DNA from: G963662675 sp963676845
GTDB taxonomy: Bacteria > Bacteroidota > Bacteroidia > Bacteroidales > Prolixibacteraceae
Length of the DNA stretch: 64,000 nucleotides
Reading direction: 5' to 3'
Assembly (NCBI GenBank): GCA_963676845.2
Contig: CAXXKK010000019.1
Coordinates: 62,001 to 126,000 of the forward strand
Below are positions 1-7,998 of this stretch, in pieces (the first letter of the stretch is position 1; each line of letters begins with the position of its first letter). A program made the position numbers and the translations under genes. Under the pieces are notes generated by a model. It made no database searches. It saw only the letters and a list, made by a program, of their open reading frames with translations, and was not told where the DNA came from.

Positions 1-1
1 C

Positions 2-151
2 GATTTTACACTGGCGGCTATTGGTATCACAACAGCAATAAAAGGTCTGGAGATGCCGCTTACGGCAGGAAACTATGGAACCATCAACCTGGAAAAAGGT
101 GTGGACAATATCCTAAAAATCCTGTGCTACGGAATTATGAAACGATCTTAA
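2..151 (+). CDS. C-terminal end of an unidentified protein (5' cut by window edge)
   Basis: An open frame enters from the left edge and stops with TAA at 149-151, giving 49 residues that end in IMKRS. The tail is mostly helical-looking and hydrophobic (FTLAAIGITTAIKG, then VDNILKILCYGIMK). This would fit the ligand-domain end of a TetR/AcrR-type regulator, but no DNA-binding domain is inside the window, so that is only a guess. A terminator hairpin follows 20 bases after the stop, which supports a real gene end. Confidence 0.5.
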   Translation, partial: DFTLAAIGITTAIKGLEMPLTAGNYGTINLEKGVDNILKILCYGIMKRS

Positions 152-172
152 AAACCAAACATTCAGATATAA

Positions 173-213
173 AAAAGACGGAAATGAATAAACATCTCCG
201 TCTTTCTTTTTTT
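173..213 (+). terminator. Rho-independent terminator, probably shared by convergent genes
   Basis: The arms AAGACGGA (175-182) and TCCGTCTT (197-204) pair perfectly. ATG/CAT add further pairs inside after one mismatch. A T-rich tail follows at 201-213, and A residues precede the stem, so it can also act on the minus strand for the metF operon that ends at 228. Confidence 0.75.
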
Positions 214-227
214 AATTGAATTATTTC

Positions 228-1181
228 TTAAAAAACTGCTTCTACAATTTTACGGGTATTATCTGAAACACCATAAGTGTAAATGTGCAAACTTGGCACA
301 TTATGAGCCACTAAATCTTTTGCCTGTTGAATAGCCCATTCTTTTCCAACGATTTTTGCATCGTCGTTATTTTTGCATTTTGCCAGCTCAGTCGCTAAAT
401 CCTGAGGCAAATCAATCGCAAAAATCTTAGGTAAAACAGTCAGCTGATTCTTCAGATTGATGGGCTTAATTCCCGGAATAATAGGAACATTAATTCCGAC
501 AGCACGACATTTATCCACAAAATCATAATACACCTGATTATCGAAAAACATCTGTGTTACGATGTAATCTGCACCTGCGTCTACCTTTTGTTTTAAATAA
601 CCCAAATCGGTTTCAAAGTTTGGTGCTTCAAAATGCTTTTCAGGATAACCAGCTACTCCAATACAAAAATCCAGTGGAGAATTGTTTTTTAAATCAGGCT
701 CCAGATATTTTCCTTCCCTCAAATTAACAATCTGCTCCACCAATTCGTTGGCATTTCCATGTCCGTCTGCATTTGGACGAAATACATGATCTGTCTTTAA
801 ACCATCACCACGCAAAGCAAGTACATTCTCAATACCCATGAAATTAAGATCCATCAACACATGCTCAGTTTCGCTTTTTGAGAAACCGCCACACAAAATA
901 TGAGGAACAACAGGAATTCCATATTTATGCTGAATGGCAGCAGCAATAGCAACTGTTCCGGGACGTTTACGAACTACCCGTTTTTCAATGCTTCCATCAG
1001 ACTTTTCCTTAAAAACCATCTCATCACGATGAGTGGTAATATTGATGTATTTCGGATCAAAATCTACCAAATTATCAATGGTTCTGTAAATATTTCCTGC
1101 ATCATTCCCTTTTAAAGGAGGAAGTATCTCAAAGGAAAAAACAGTTTTTTCACTCTTATTAATAATGTCTATAACTTTCAT
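228..1181 (-). CDS. metF: 5,10-methylenetetrahydrofolate reductase
   Basis: This 317-residue protein has the length of bacterial MetF, a flavin-dependent TIM-barrel enzyme that reduces 5,10-methylene-THF to 5-methyl-THF, the methyl donor for MetH. Visible family signatures are FSFEILPP near the N terminus (Glu18, the position of the catalytic acid), ALRGDG around residue 125, and DYIVTQMFFDN around residue 205, which belongs to the folate/FAD region. It is the last gene of the minus-strand methionine operon, 9 bases after a small membrane-protein gene, and is followed by a terminator. Its place after metH fits supply of the methyl group used by that enzyme. The ATG at 1181 gives the normal family N terminus. 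Confidence 0.96.
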   Translation of the reverse strand: MKVIDIINKSEKTVFSFEILPPLKGNDAGNIYRTIDNLVDFDPKYINITTHRDEMVFKEKSDGSIEKRVVRKRPGTVAIAAAIQHKYGIPVVPHILCGGFSKSETEHVLMDLNFMGIENVLALRGDGLKTDHVFRPNADGHGNANELVEQIVNLREGKYLEPDLKNNSPLDFCIGVAGYPEKHFEAPNFETDLGYLKQKVDAGADYIVTQMFFDNQVYYDFVDKCRAVGINVPIIPGIKPINLKNQLTVLPKIFAIDLPQDLATELAKCKNNDDAKIVGKEWAIQQAKDLVAHNVPSLHIYTYGVSDNTRKIVEAVF

Positions 1182-1190
1182 TTCAGCTAT

Positions 1191-1337
1191 CTATTTAAAC
1201 AGATTCTCAATTTTTTCGCCAGCCTTATTGGCCTCACGTTCAATTTGTTTTTCCACTGAATTGTTAAAGTGAAAAACCATATCAAGTGCAAACATAACTA
1301 CCATTCCTAAAATAAACGCAATAATTACCTTCTTCAT
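1191..1337 (-). CDS. 48-residue single-pass membrane protein between metH and metF
   Basis: A 49-codon frame opens with ATG at 1337 and stops with TAG at 1191-1193. The product begins MKKVIIAFILGMVVMFALDM, which is one hydrophobic helix. It continues as a charged amphipathic tail (NNSVEKQIEREANKAGEKIE) and ends ENLFK. It lies 43 bases after metH and 9 bases before metF on the same strand, so it is very likely co-transcribed with them. I do not recognise the family. The hydrophobic start could be a membrane anchor or a signal peptide, and the tail could form a short coiled coil. Confidence 0.6.
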   Translation of the reverse strand: MKKVIIAFILGMVVMFALDMVFHFNNSVEKQIEREANKAGEKIENLFK

Positions 1338-1380
1338 TGAATTATTTATTATCAATTAATTTCAATTTCCTGTGTATTTA

Positions 1381-4300
1381 CTAAACACCTTTATAATTTA
1401 AGTTGACAGGAAGAAATTGTTCCACCAAATCAACTGAAGCACCCTTACGGTTTGCGTAATCTTCAACCTGATCTTTACTGATTTTCTCCAATCCAAAATA
1501 TCTTGATTCAGGATGAGAAAAATACTGACCACAAACCGAAGCTGTTGGGTACATCGCATAATGTTCGGTCAGGGAAATTCCAATCTTTTCAACTCTTAAT
1601 AAATTGAATAGATTTTCCTTCTCATGATGCTCCGGACAAGCCGGATACCCCATTGCAGGGCGAATTCCCTGGTATTTTGATTTCAGGATATCATTCCATT
1701 CCAGATTTTCATCAGCGGCATAGCCCCAATATTCCTTGCGTACCTTTTCATGCAGAAGTTCAGCAAATGCCTCTGCCAAACGATCTGCCAAAGCTTCCAA
1801 CATAATGGCTTTGTAGTCGTCATGGTCAGCCTTGTACTGCTCCAGCCATTTCTCAATTCCAATGCCCGAAGTTACAGCAAATGCACCACAGTAATCTTCT
1901 TTCTTCGTCTCTACAGGAGCTACAAAATCTGACAGGCAGAAATTGTACAAACCTTCTTTTTTAGCCTCCTGCTGACGCAAATGATAAAAGCGGCCTTTTT
2001 CAGTTTGTCGACTTTCATCCTCAAACAAAACAATATCATCTCCTTCTGAATTTGCCGGCCAAATACCATAAATACCATTTGCCTGCAACATTTTATTTTC
2101 GATGATTTCATCCAGCATTACCTGTGCATCTTCATATAATTTACGAGCCTGTTCACCTTGCTTTTCGTCGTTTAGAATTTCGGGGAAACGCCCTTTCAAT
2201 TCCCAAACAAAAAAGAAAAAGTTCCAGTCAATGTATTTTCTCAGTTCTTCAATTGGGAAGTCAATCAGTTCATGAATACCTGTTTGCTTGGGCTTATAGG
2301 TAGCGCTGTTATCCCAATCAATTTTAAATTTATTGGCACGTGCTTCGTTTAAAGCAAGATATTTCTTTTCTTTTTTCTGCCCGTGAAACTCCCGAATCTG
2401 AGCATACTCATCTTTTACAGATTGAATGTAATCTTCGTTTTTTGCCAGCAAATTGACAACAACATTCACAGTACGACTGGCATCTTTTACATATACAACA
2501 GGCTGCGAATATTGAGGTGCAATTTTTACTGCTGTATGGATTTTTGAAGTTGTTGCTCCACCAATCAACAGAGGTAAATTCAAACCTTGCTTTTCCATCT
2601 CGGCAGCAACATTCACCATAATCTCCAGTGAAGGTGTAATTAAACCGCTAAGACCAATCATGTCAACCTTTTCCTTGATGGCTGTTTCTAATATCTTTTC
2701 TGTTGGAACCATCACTCCAAGGTCAATCACATCGTAATTATTACAGCCAAGCACAACACCCACAATATTTTTACCAATATCATGCACATCGCCCTTAACC
2801 GTTGCCATCAACACTTTCTTTTGCTGCGACTGCTGATCTTTATATTTTTCTTTATCGGCTTCAACATAAGGGAGTAAAAAAGCCACTGCTTTCTTCATTA
2901 CACGAGCTGATTTGATCACTTGCGGAAGGAACATTTTCCCAGAGCCAAATAGGTCTCCTACAACGTTCATCCCGTCCATCAGCGGCCCTTCAATAATGTT
3001 TAATGTAGGCTCATATTTTGTAACAGCCTCCGCCAAATCTTCATCCACATAATCAGGAATTCCCTTTACCAAAGCATGCTCCAGTCGTTTTTCCAACGGA
3101 AGGGAACGCCATTCATCTTTTTGTACGACTTTGCCAGTATCAGCTTTTAAATCCTGTGCAAAATCCAGCAACCGCTCGGTTGCATCCGGACGTTTATTTA
3201 ACACCAAATCTTCAATATACTGAAGGAGGTCTTTAGGTATTTCATCGTAAATCTGTAACATTCCCGGATTTACAATTCCCATATCAAGCCCAGCTTTAAT
3301 TGCATGGAAAAGGAATACTGAATGAATTGCCTCACGCACGACATTATTTCCACGGAAAGAGAACGATACATTACTGACACCTCCACTGGTTTTTGCATGT
3401 GGAAGATTTGTTTTAATCCAGCGAATAGATTCGATAAAATCGACAGCATAATTGTTATGCTCTTCCATTCCAGTACCAATGGTCAGAATATTTGGGTCGA
3501 AAATGATGTCCTCTGCAGGAAAACCTATCTTTTCAGTTAGTAACTTATAAGCTCTTCCACAAATTTCTATACGACGTTCCAAGCTATCTGCCTGACCTTT
3601 TTCATCGAAAGCCATAACAACAGCTGCTGCTCCATAACGTTTTATTTTTGCAGCATATTTCAAGAATTGCTCTTCCCCTTCTTTTAAGCTGATGGAATTC
3701 ACAATTGCTTTCCCCTGCAAACACTTTAAGCCAGCTTCAATTACTTCCCATTTGGATGAATCGACCATAATCGGAAGTTTGGCAATATCCGGCTCTGCCA
3801 TCAGCAAATTCAGGAATGTCACCATTTCCTTTTTGGCATCAAGCATAGCATCATCCAGGTTTACATCAATTACCTGTGCCCCGTTTTCAACCTGTTGGCG
3901 GGCAACAGCCAATGCTTCTTCATATTTTTCTTCACGGATTAAGCGTGCAAACCTTCGGGATCCTGACACATTACAACGTTCACCAATATTCACAAAGTTG
4001 GTTTGAGCCGTAATTGTAACTGGTTCAAGACCACTAAAACGTGTCAGCTCATCATTTTTAGCCTTCACATGGGGCTGGGCCGCAGCTGCAATTCCTGCAA
4101 AACGGCGTATATGATCGGGCGTTGTTCCACAACAACCGCCCAAAATATTTACGTAATGATTATCCAAAAATTCTTTCACCTGAGAAGCCATCTCCTCAGG
4201 AGTTTCATCATACTCACCAAACTGGTTTGGAAGTCCGGCATTTGGATAAGCACTGATGTAGAAAGGTGCTTTTACCGACAATTCTTTCAAGTAAGGCCCC

Positions 4301-5061
4301 ATATCTTTGGCTCCCAACGAACAGTTTAAACCAATACTTAATAAATCGATATGGCGAACCGAGTTCAGGAAAGCCTCAACAGTTTGACCGGATAAAGTAC
4401 GCCCACTGGCGTCGGTAATTGTCCCCGAAACCATTACAGGCAAACGCATACTTCTCTCTTCCAGAGCTTCCTCAATGGCAAAAAGGGCAGCTTTTGCATT
4501 TAATGTATCAAATATAGTTTCCACCAAAAACAAATCGATGCCACCATCCAGCAAAGCATCTACCTGTTCGCGGTAAGCTGCTTTTACCTTATCAAAAGTA
4601 GTCGCACGATAACCCGGATCATTCACATCGGGTGATAACGACAATGTTTTATTTAAAGGTCCCATTGCACCCGCTACAAAACGAGGTCTTGACGGATCTT
4701 TTCGTTCAAATTCATCGGCAACATCACGTGCGATTTCAGCCGATGCTTTGTTAATAGCATACACCCATTTTTCAGTATGGTAATCGGCTTGTGAAATGCT
4801 GGTTGCATTGAAAGTATTTGTTTCAATAATATCCGAACCTGCATCTAAAAATTCAGCATGAATGTCGCGAATTACATCCGGGCGAGTCAATGATAACAGA
4901 TCATTATTTCCCAACAACTCATTATCCAGCCCGGAAAGTTCTTCATTTCTGAAATCCTTCTCGGTAAGCCCGCGCTTCTGAATCATTGTTCCCATTGCAC
5001 CGTCCAGCACCAACACCCTGCTCTTCAGTTCTTCACGTATGTCTTTCTTTATTGTCATCAA
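1381..5061 (-). CDS. metH: Cobalamin-dependent methionine synthase
   Basis: This 1226-residue protein is the full length of MetH, which moves a methyl group from 5-methyl-THF through cob(I)alamin to homocysteine. Domains in order are homocysteine binding (about 1-330, zinc cysteines at C247 in GLNCSLG and C310/C311 in GGCCGTTPDH), pterin binding (about 355-620, including INIGERCNVSGS-type sequence), the cobalamin cap and Rossmann domains (DVHDIGKN around residue 760 carries the axial histidine), and the AdoMet reactivation domain (RPAMGYPACPEH near 1155). All four modules look intact. The gene sits after the three homocysteine-synthesis genes and before metF, so substrate supply, methyl transfer and methyl-donor supply are in one transcript. 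A perfect hairpin lies just upstream at 5072-5104. Confidence 0.97.
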   Translation of the reverse strand: MMTIKKDIREELKSRVLVLDGAMGTMIQKRGLTEKDFRNEELSGLDNELLGNNDLLSLTRPDVIRDIHAEFLDAGSDIIETNTFNATSISQADYHTEKWVYAINKASAEIARDVADEFERKDPSRPRFVAGAMGPLNKTLSLSPDVNDPGYRATTFDKVKAAYREQVDALLDGGIDLFLVETIFDTLNAKAALFAIEEALEERSMRLPVMVSGTITDASGRTLSGQTVEAFLNSVRHIDLLSIGLNCSLGAKDMGPYLKELSVKAPFYISAYPNAGLPNQFGEYDETPEEMASQVKEFLDNHYVNILGGCCGTTPDHIRRFAGIAAAAQPHVKAKNDELTRFSGLEPVTITAQTNFVNIGERCNVSGSRRFARLIREEKYEEALAVARQQVENGAQVIDVNLDDAMLDAKKEMVTFLNLLMAEPDIAKLPIMVDSSKWEVIEAGLKCLQGKAIVNSISLKEGEEQFLKYAAKIKRYGAAAVVMAFDEKGQADSLERRIEICGRAYKLLTEKIGFPAEDIIFDPNILTIGTGMEEHNNYAVDFIESIRWIKTNLPHAKTSGGVSNVSFSFRGNNVVREAIHSVFLFHAIKAGLDMGIVNPGMLQIYDEIPKDLLQYIEDLVLNKRPDATERLLDFAQDLKADTGKVVQKDEWRSLPLEKRLEHALVKGIPDYVDEDLAEAVTKYEPTLNIIEGPLMDGMNVVGDLFGSGKMFLPQVIKSARVMKKAVAFLLPYVEADKEKYKDQQSQQKKVLMATVKGDVHDIGKNIVGVVLGCNNYDVIDLGVMVPTEKILETAIKEKVDMIGLSGLITPSLEIMVNVAAEMEKQGLNLPLLIGGATTSKIHTAVKIAPQYSQPVVYVKDASRTVNVVVNLLAKNEDYIQSVKDEYAQIREFHGQKKEKKYLALNEARANKFKIDWDNSATYKPKQTGIHELIDFPIEELRKYIDWNFFFFVWELKGRFPEILNDEKQGEQARKLYEDAQVMLDEIIENKMLQANGIYGIWPANSEGDDIVLFEDESRQTEKGRFYHLRQQEAKKEGLYNFCLSDFVAPVETKKEDYCGAFAVTSGIGIEKWLEQYKADHDDYKAIMLEALADRLAEAFAELLHEKVRKEYWGYAADENLEWNDILKSKYQGIRPAMGYPACPEHHEKENLFNLLRVEKIGISLTEHYAMYPTASVCGQYFSHPESRYFGLEKISKDQVEDYANRKGASVDLVEQFLPVNLNYKGV

Positions 5062-5071
5062 ACTATTTTTT

Positions 5072-5104
5072 AGTGATCGGATGACTTAAAGTCATCCGAT
5101 CACT
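5072..5104. repeat. Perfect 15-bp inverted repeat in the metH leader
   Basis: AGTGATCGGATGACT (5072-5086) pairs fully with 5090-5104 across a 3-base loop. It lies in the 51-base gap between the UPF0280 gene and metH. No T-run follows on either strand (A residues follow on the minus strand), so it is not a normal intrinsic terminator. It may be an mRNA processing or stability hairpin, or a copy of a dispersed palindromic element. Confidence 0.7.
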
Positions 5105-5112
5105 CTCTTGTT

Positions 5113-5862
5113 TCAACCAATTAATTTCATCTCAAACTCGCCCCGAATGCCAATCTGATCTTCGCAAATCAGAACGGCGGCTATTATTTCAGGAACTATT
5201 TCGGTACGTTTTAAAACCTTCTCCACATCTCCAGGTTTTTTTACCAAATTGCCTAATCCTGTAGCGAACGCATCAGCCAAAGCTGTGTTTTTACTGGCAA
5301 TCATTACCGCATCAGCTTTCCCAAAACTCATGGATGGCCCGACAGTCCCGGCAGAAGTACAAACTCCCAGTGGTGTTTGTTCAGCGCTTATCTCCAGTCC
5401 TACCATTCCAGACAGTGGTGATTCTCCTGCAAAGATACTCATAATCAAAGGATTTTGAAGTTTCAGAAAGATGTCACCACCATTTTCAATTACCAGTTCG
5501 TTTATCGAAAATTGTTCCAATAAATGCTGACCGATTAATTCGCTGAACATCCCTGCCACGGCAGCCATTGGTCCAACTTCAGCTCGTTCTGAAGCTTCAG
5601 CCATCTTTTTTGCAAAAACGGGAGCTACATCCTGAACCGGACAAGGCTTTAAGCTTTTCTTATAGTAAGTGTCTTCCGTCAGATAATTTTCGAGTTCATC
5701 ACGAATGATTTTCAATCGTTCCAAAGCCACTTCAGCCATTTCTTCTTTAAAAGAAGTATGATCAATACCTACCCACAGATCGGAATCCTTGTAAGTAATC
5801 ACAAAAGAATTGAAACGTTCTTTTGAAAAACTGTTACGATATGTACGTGGTTCGAAAATCAT
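5113..5862 (-). CDS. UPF0280 (COG2122) family protein, probable homocysteine-synthesis factor
   Basis: This 249-residue protein starts with MIFEPRTYRNSF and contains APVFAKKMAEASERAEVGPMAAVAG and DAVMIASKNTALADAFATG-type stretches typical of the UPF0280/COG2122 family, which has an ApbE-like fold. In methanogens, COG2122 has been linked by genetics to homocysteine formation together with COG1900 (DUF39) and a NIL-ferredoxin, and all three occur here in a row. The exact chemistry is not settled. One suggestion is a role in sulfur handling or in maturing the partner. The gene follows the ferredoxin gene after a 98-base gap and precedes metH by 51 bases. No signal peptide is present, so it should be cytoplasmic. 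Confidence 0.85.
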   Translation of the reverse strand: MIFEPRTYRNSFSKERFNSFVITYKDSDLWVGIDHTSFKEEMAEVALERLKIIRDELENYLTEDTYYKKSLKPCPVQDVAPVFAKKMAEASERAEVGPMAAVAGMFSELIGQHLLEQFSINELVIENGGDIFLKLQNPLIMSIFAGESPLSGMVGLEISAEQTPLGVCTSAGTVGPSMSFGKADAVMIASKNTALADAFATGLGNLVKKPGDVEKVLKRTEIVPEIIAAVLICEDQIGIRGEFEMKLIG

Positions 5863-5960
5863 CGTATCTTAAATCATTACTTTCAATTTCTTTGACACAG
5901 AGCCGAAACCCCGTCTGACCATTCAGGGCAGGAAGTTCAGGATGACGGAATCAAAGTAAA

Positions 5961-6371
5961 TTATTCTCTAAAATCAATATCAAATAAATTCAAAGGACAG
6001 GCAGGAACACACAACTCACAAACTATACATTTGTTTGGGTTGAAGGTCAGTTCCCAATTTTCATCCATTGTTAGTGCACCACTGAAACAAACAGCTGTAC
6101 AATTTCCACAATTTATACAGCGGGATTCATTCCAGTGAATCTTCTTTTTCAGAGGCTCGCAGCTTACCTGGTTTTCTTCCAGCCAGGCAATCCCCTTTTT
6201 AAGGTTATCTGCCGTACCTTCCATTTCAAGCACGAGGCTTCCGGTTTTTCCCGGACGAACTTCAGCCTTTAAAATATTGATGCGTATATCGTAATCCTTT
6301 ACCAAATGATAACTTAGTGGTTTATCTCCGCTCTGTGTGGGAAATCTTAAAATAAATCTTCTTTTCCTCAT
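5961..6371 (-). CDS. NIL-domain ferredoxin with two [4Fe-4S] motifs
   Basis: This 136-residue protein has an N-terminal NIL domain (about 1-75, the small ACT-like domain also seen on methionine ABC transporters) and a C-terminal bacterial-type ferredoxin domain. Cysteines are at 85, 88, 91 and 95 and at 115, 118, 121 and 125, two classic CxxCxxCxxxCP clusters. It resembles the methanogen protein that partners with DUF39 in making homocysteine from aspartate semialdehyde, where it would deliver electrons. Its start overlaps the DUF39 stop by 4 bases, so the two are translationally coupled. Function is inferred from domain layout and gene order. Confidence 0.9.
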   Translation of the reverse strand: MRKRRFILRFPTQSGDKPLSYHLVKDYDIRINILKAEVRPGKTGSLVLEMEGTADNLKKGIAWLEENQVSCEPLKKKIHWNESRCINCGNCTAVCFSGALTMDENWELTFNPNKCIVCELCVPACPLNLFDIDFRE

Positions 6372-7528
6372 GATTCACCTCCAACTTCTTTTAATCCTTT
6401 TAATGAAGTGTTTTTCGGAAACTGCATTACTGGCTTTGAAACTTCAAATTCGCCATTTTGAATTTTTTCCTTCAGCAAATTGGCAATTTTACGTGCTTTC
6501 GCTAAACTGGCAACCGGAGCCGTACGAATCTTCTTCCCATTAACCTTTATTGACCCGGAACGAAGTTCTTCATAGGTAACACGTCCTAAGGCAGGTTGTC
6601 CTACTGTTCCATAATCCAACACCGTTGTTTCAATTTGGTCATTTCGGATTGAAACCCGTTTTGCGATGTCTTCATCTAAAACAGGAATTGGAATTCCAAT
6701 ACCGACAAAAAGACTCACCCCATATTTTTCATAGTAAGCAGCCTGCAAAAATTCGGAACTCATATTCTTCAAATCCCCAATAACAGCCAGTGTTGCCGCA
6801 TTACTAGCAGGCACTCCATATTCATTTTTGGGTTTGCTTGTATTATACTGAGTTCCGGGCCAAACCACATATCCTTCCGTTCCACCCAGAAAAATACGAG
6901 TTCCCAGCCCAATTGTTCTTAATTCGGGATCATTTAAAAGCGGACTCAACTCCCCCGATGTAGAATAAGTCGCATTCTTCAAATTTGGAAGTAACGACCC
7001 CATATAGGTATACTTAATGCTATCGGTTGTATTTACGGCAACATTGTAATTTTGGTAAGCATTACGAGGATTAAAAAGAGTCATTTCATTTACCGTATCC
7101 TTGCTAATCTTCGTTTTAATATACTTCCGCGGATAGCAATCGGTCCCTTTACCCCAGGCTTCCAAATCCACTTCTTTACCTTCAATTAAATCCTGAATGA
7201 CATGCGCTCCACCATACTTTGGATTTTCAGGATCACAGGCAGTTGCTCCAACATAAGTATCAACAGCAGCTAAACCTTCATAAACAGGAACACCATTCAA
7301 ACGGATTTTTTCCATTCGGATTGGCGGATCTGCATGCCCAAAATTGATAATTGCTCCACTGGAACACATCGCTCCAAAAGTAGCAGTCGTCACTACATCA
7401 ACTTTTTCAACTATCTCAGCCGGAGACATTTCTTTTGCCATGGCCGAAATTTCTTCAGCGGTAAGAACTACTGCCTTTCCACTTTTAATTTTTTCATTTA
7501 TCTCTTCGTATGTTTTTTTGATGCCCAT
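6368..7528 (-). CDS. DUF39 (COG1900) homocysteine biosynthesis protein
   Basis: This 386-residue protein matches the DUF39/COG1900 family, reported in methanogens to be needed to convert aspartate semialdehyde and sulfide to homocysteine. Visible features are MCSSGAIINFGHADPP around residues 54-69 and further cysteines at 98 (ATACDPEN) and 131 (GTDCYPRKY). Cys55 and Cys131 fall at or next to positions I recall as important in the archaeal protein. The C terminus ends after a short helix and has no CBS domains, unlike the longer archaeal form. It is the first gene of the operon, 187 bases after a SAM riboswitch, and overlaps the NIL-ferredoxin by 4 bases. No trans-sulfuration genes are seen nearby. 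Confidence 0.9.
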   Translation of the reverse strand: MGIKKTYEEINEKIKSGKAVVLTAEEISAMAKEMSPAEIVEKVDVVTTATFGAMCSSGAIINFGHADPPIRMEKIRLNGVPVYEGLAAVDTYVGATACDPENPKYGGAHVIQDLIEGKEVDLEAWGKGTDCYPRKYIKTKISKDTVNEMTLFNPRNAYQNYNVAVNTTDSIKYTYMGSLLPNLKNATYSTSGELSPLLNDPELRTIGLGTRIFLGGTEGYVVWPGTQYNTSKPKNEYGVPASNAATLAVIGDLKNMSSEFLQAAYYEKYGVSLFVGIGIPIPVLDEDIAKRVSIRNDQIETTVLDYGTVGQPALGRVTYEELRSGSIKVNGKKIRTAPVASLAKARKIANLLKEKIQNGEFEVSKPVMQFPKNTSLKGLKEVGGES

Positions 7529-7714
7529 AATTTTTCAATTAAATCTTTGAAGAAAAGACTTGTAAATAATCGATTTTTAAAGTCGAAAATGATTTTCGAT
7601 GATAAGAAAGTTTACTGCGCCAGCTAGCGCATACAACTGTTTGAGAAGTGCATCTGACTTAGGCGAAAGAGAAGTAAGTTGCTTTTTTCCAATTTGTTCA
7701 TGTTTTTCGATTTC

Positions 7715-7815
7715 AATTATAATTCCGTTCCCGGCCGGGTTTTGGCACCGTTTCAGAAAAACTGATGGTTGCCAGAGTTTCGCAGAGCCCGATCTCTCCA
7801 CTCTTCACTATAATC
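7715..7815 (-). promoter_or_regulatory. SAM-I-class (S-box) riboswitch
   Basis: Read on the minus strand, P1 pairs GATTATAGT (7815-7807) with ATTATAATT (7723-7715). P2 pairs AGAGT (7804-7800) with ACTCT (7778-7774), and P2b pairs AGAG (7797-7794) with CTCT (7787-7784). The L2 bases CGGG (7791-7788) can form the pseudoknot with CCCG (7739-7736). P3 pairs TGGCA (7774-7770) with TGCCA (7747-7743), with TCAG/CTGA inside. The conserved cores GAAACTCTGGCAACC and GGTGCCAAA are present. P4 looks very short or absent, as in SAM-I/IV variant types. It lies in the leader of the homocysteine-metH-metF operon, where high SAM should lower expression. No clear terminator follows, so control may be at translation. 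Confidence 0.85.
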
Positions 7816-7855
7816 AAAAGTTCCCTTTTAACAGGGAGAATTTGATAAGTCCGTG

Positions 7856-7887
7856 CAAATGTAATGTCAAAACTGATAATTATCAAA
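7856..7887 (-). promoter_or_regulatory. Bacteroidota-type promoter of the methionine operon
   Basis: On the minus strand TTTG (7887-7884) is followed by exactly 20 bases and then TACATTTG (7863-7856). This matches the Bacteroidota consensus TTTG-N19-21-TAnnTTTG. Transcription would start near 7849, about 35 bases before the riboswitch P1 stem. Confidence 0.7.
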
Positions 7888-7998
7888 TAATTGAAGAGGA
7901 TATTGGATGTGAGGATTTTCAATAGTCATACTATTGTTAGTTGCAAACTGACACACCTCAGAAACAACATCCCTGTTTTTTTAGCTACTTTTATACCC

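Noticed and set aside
3692..4006. Plus-strand open frame of 104 codons opposite metH
   Set aside because: It is antisense to a well-conserved metH region, has no start context, and matches no family. It is a shadow of the real gene.
7577..7922. Open frames on both strands in the methionine leader
   Set aside because: They cross the SAM riboswitch core and its promoter. Base pairing of the aptamer explains the sequence better than coding.
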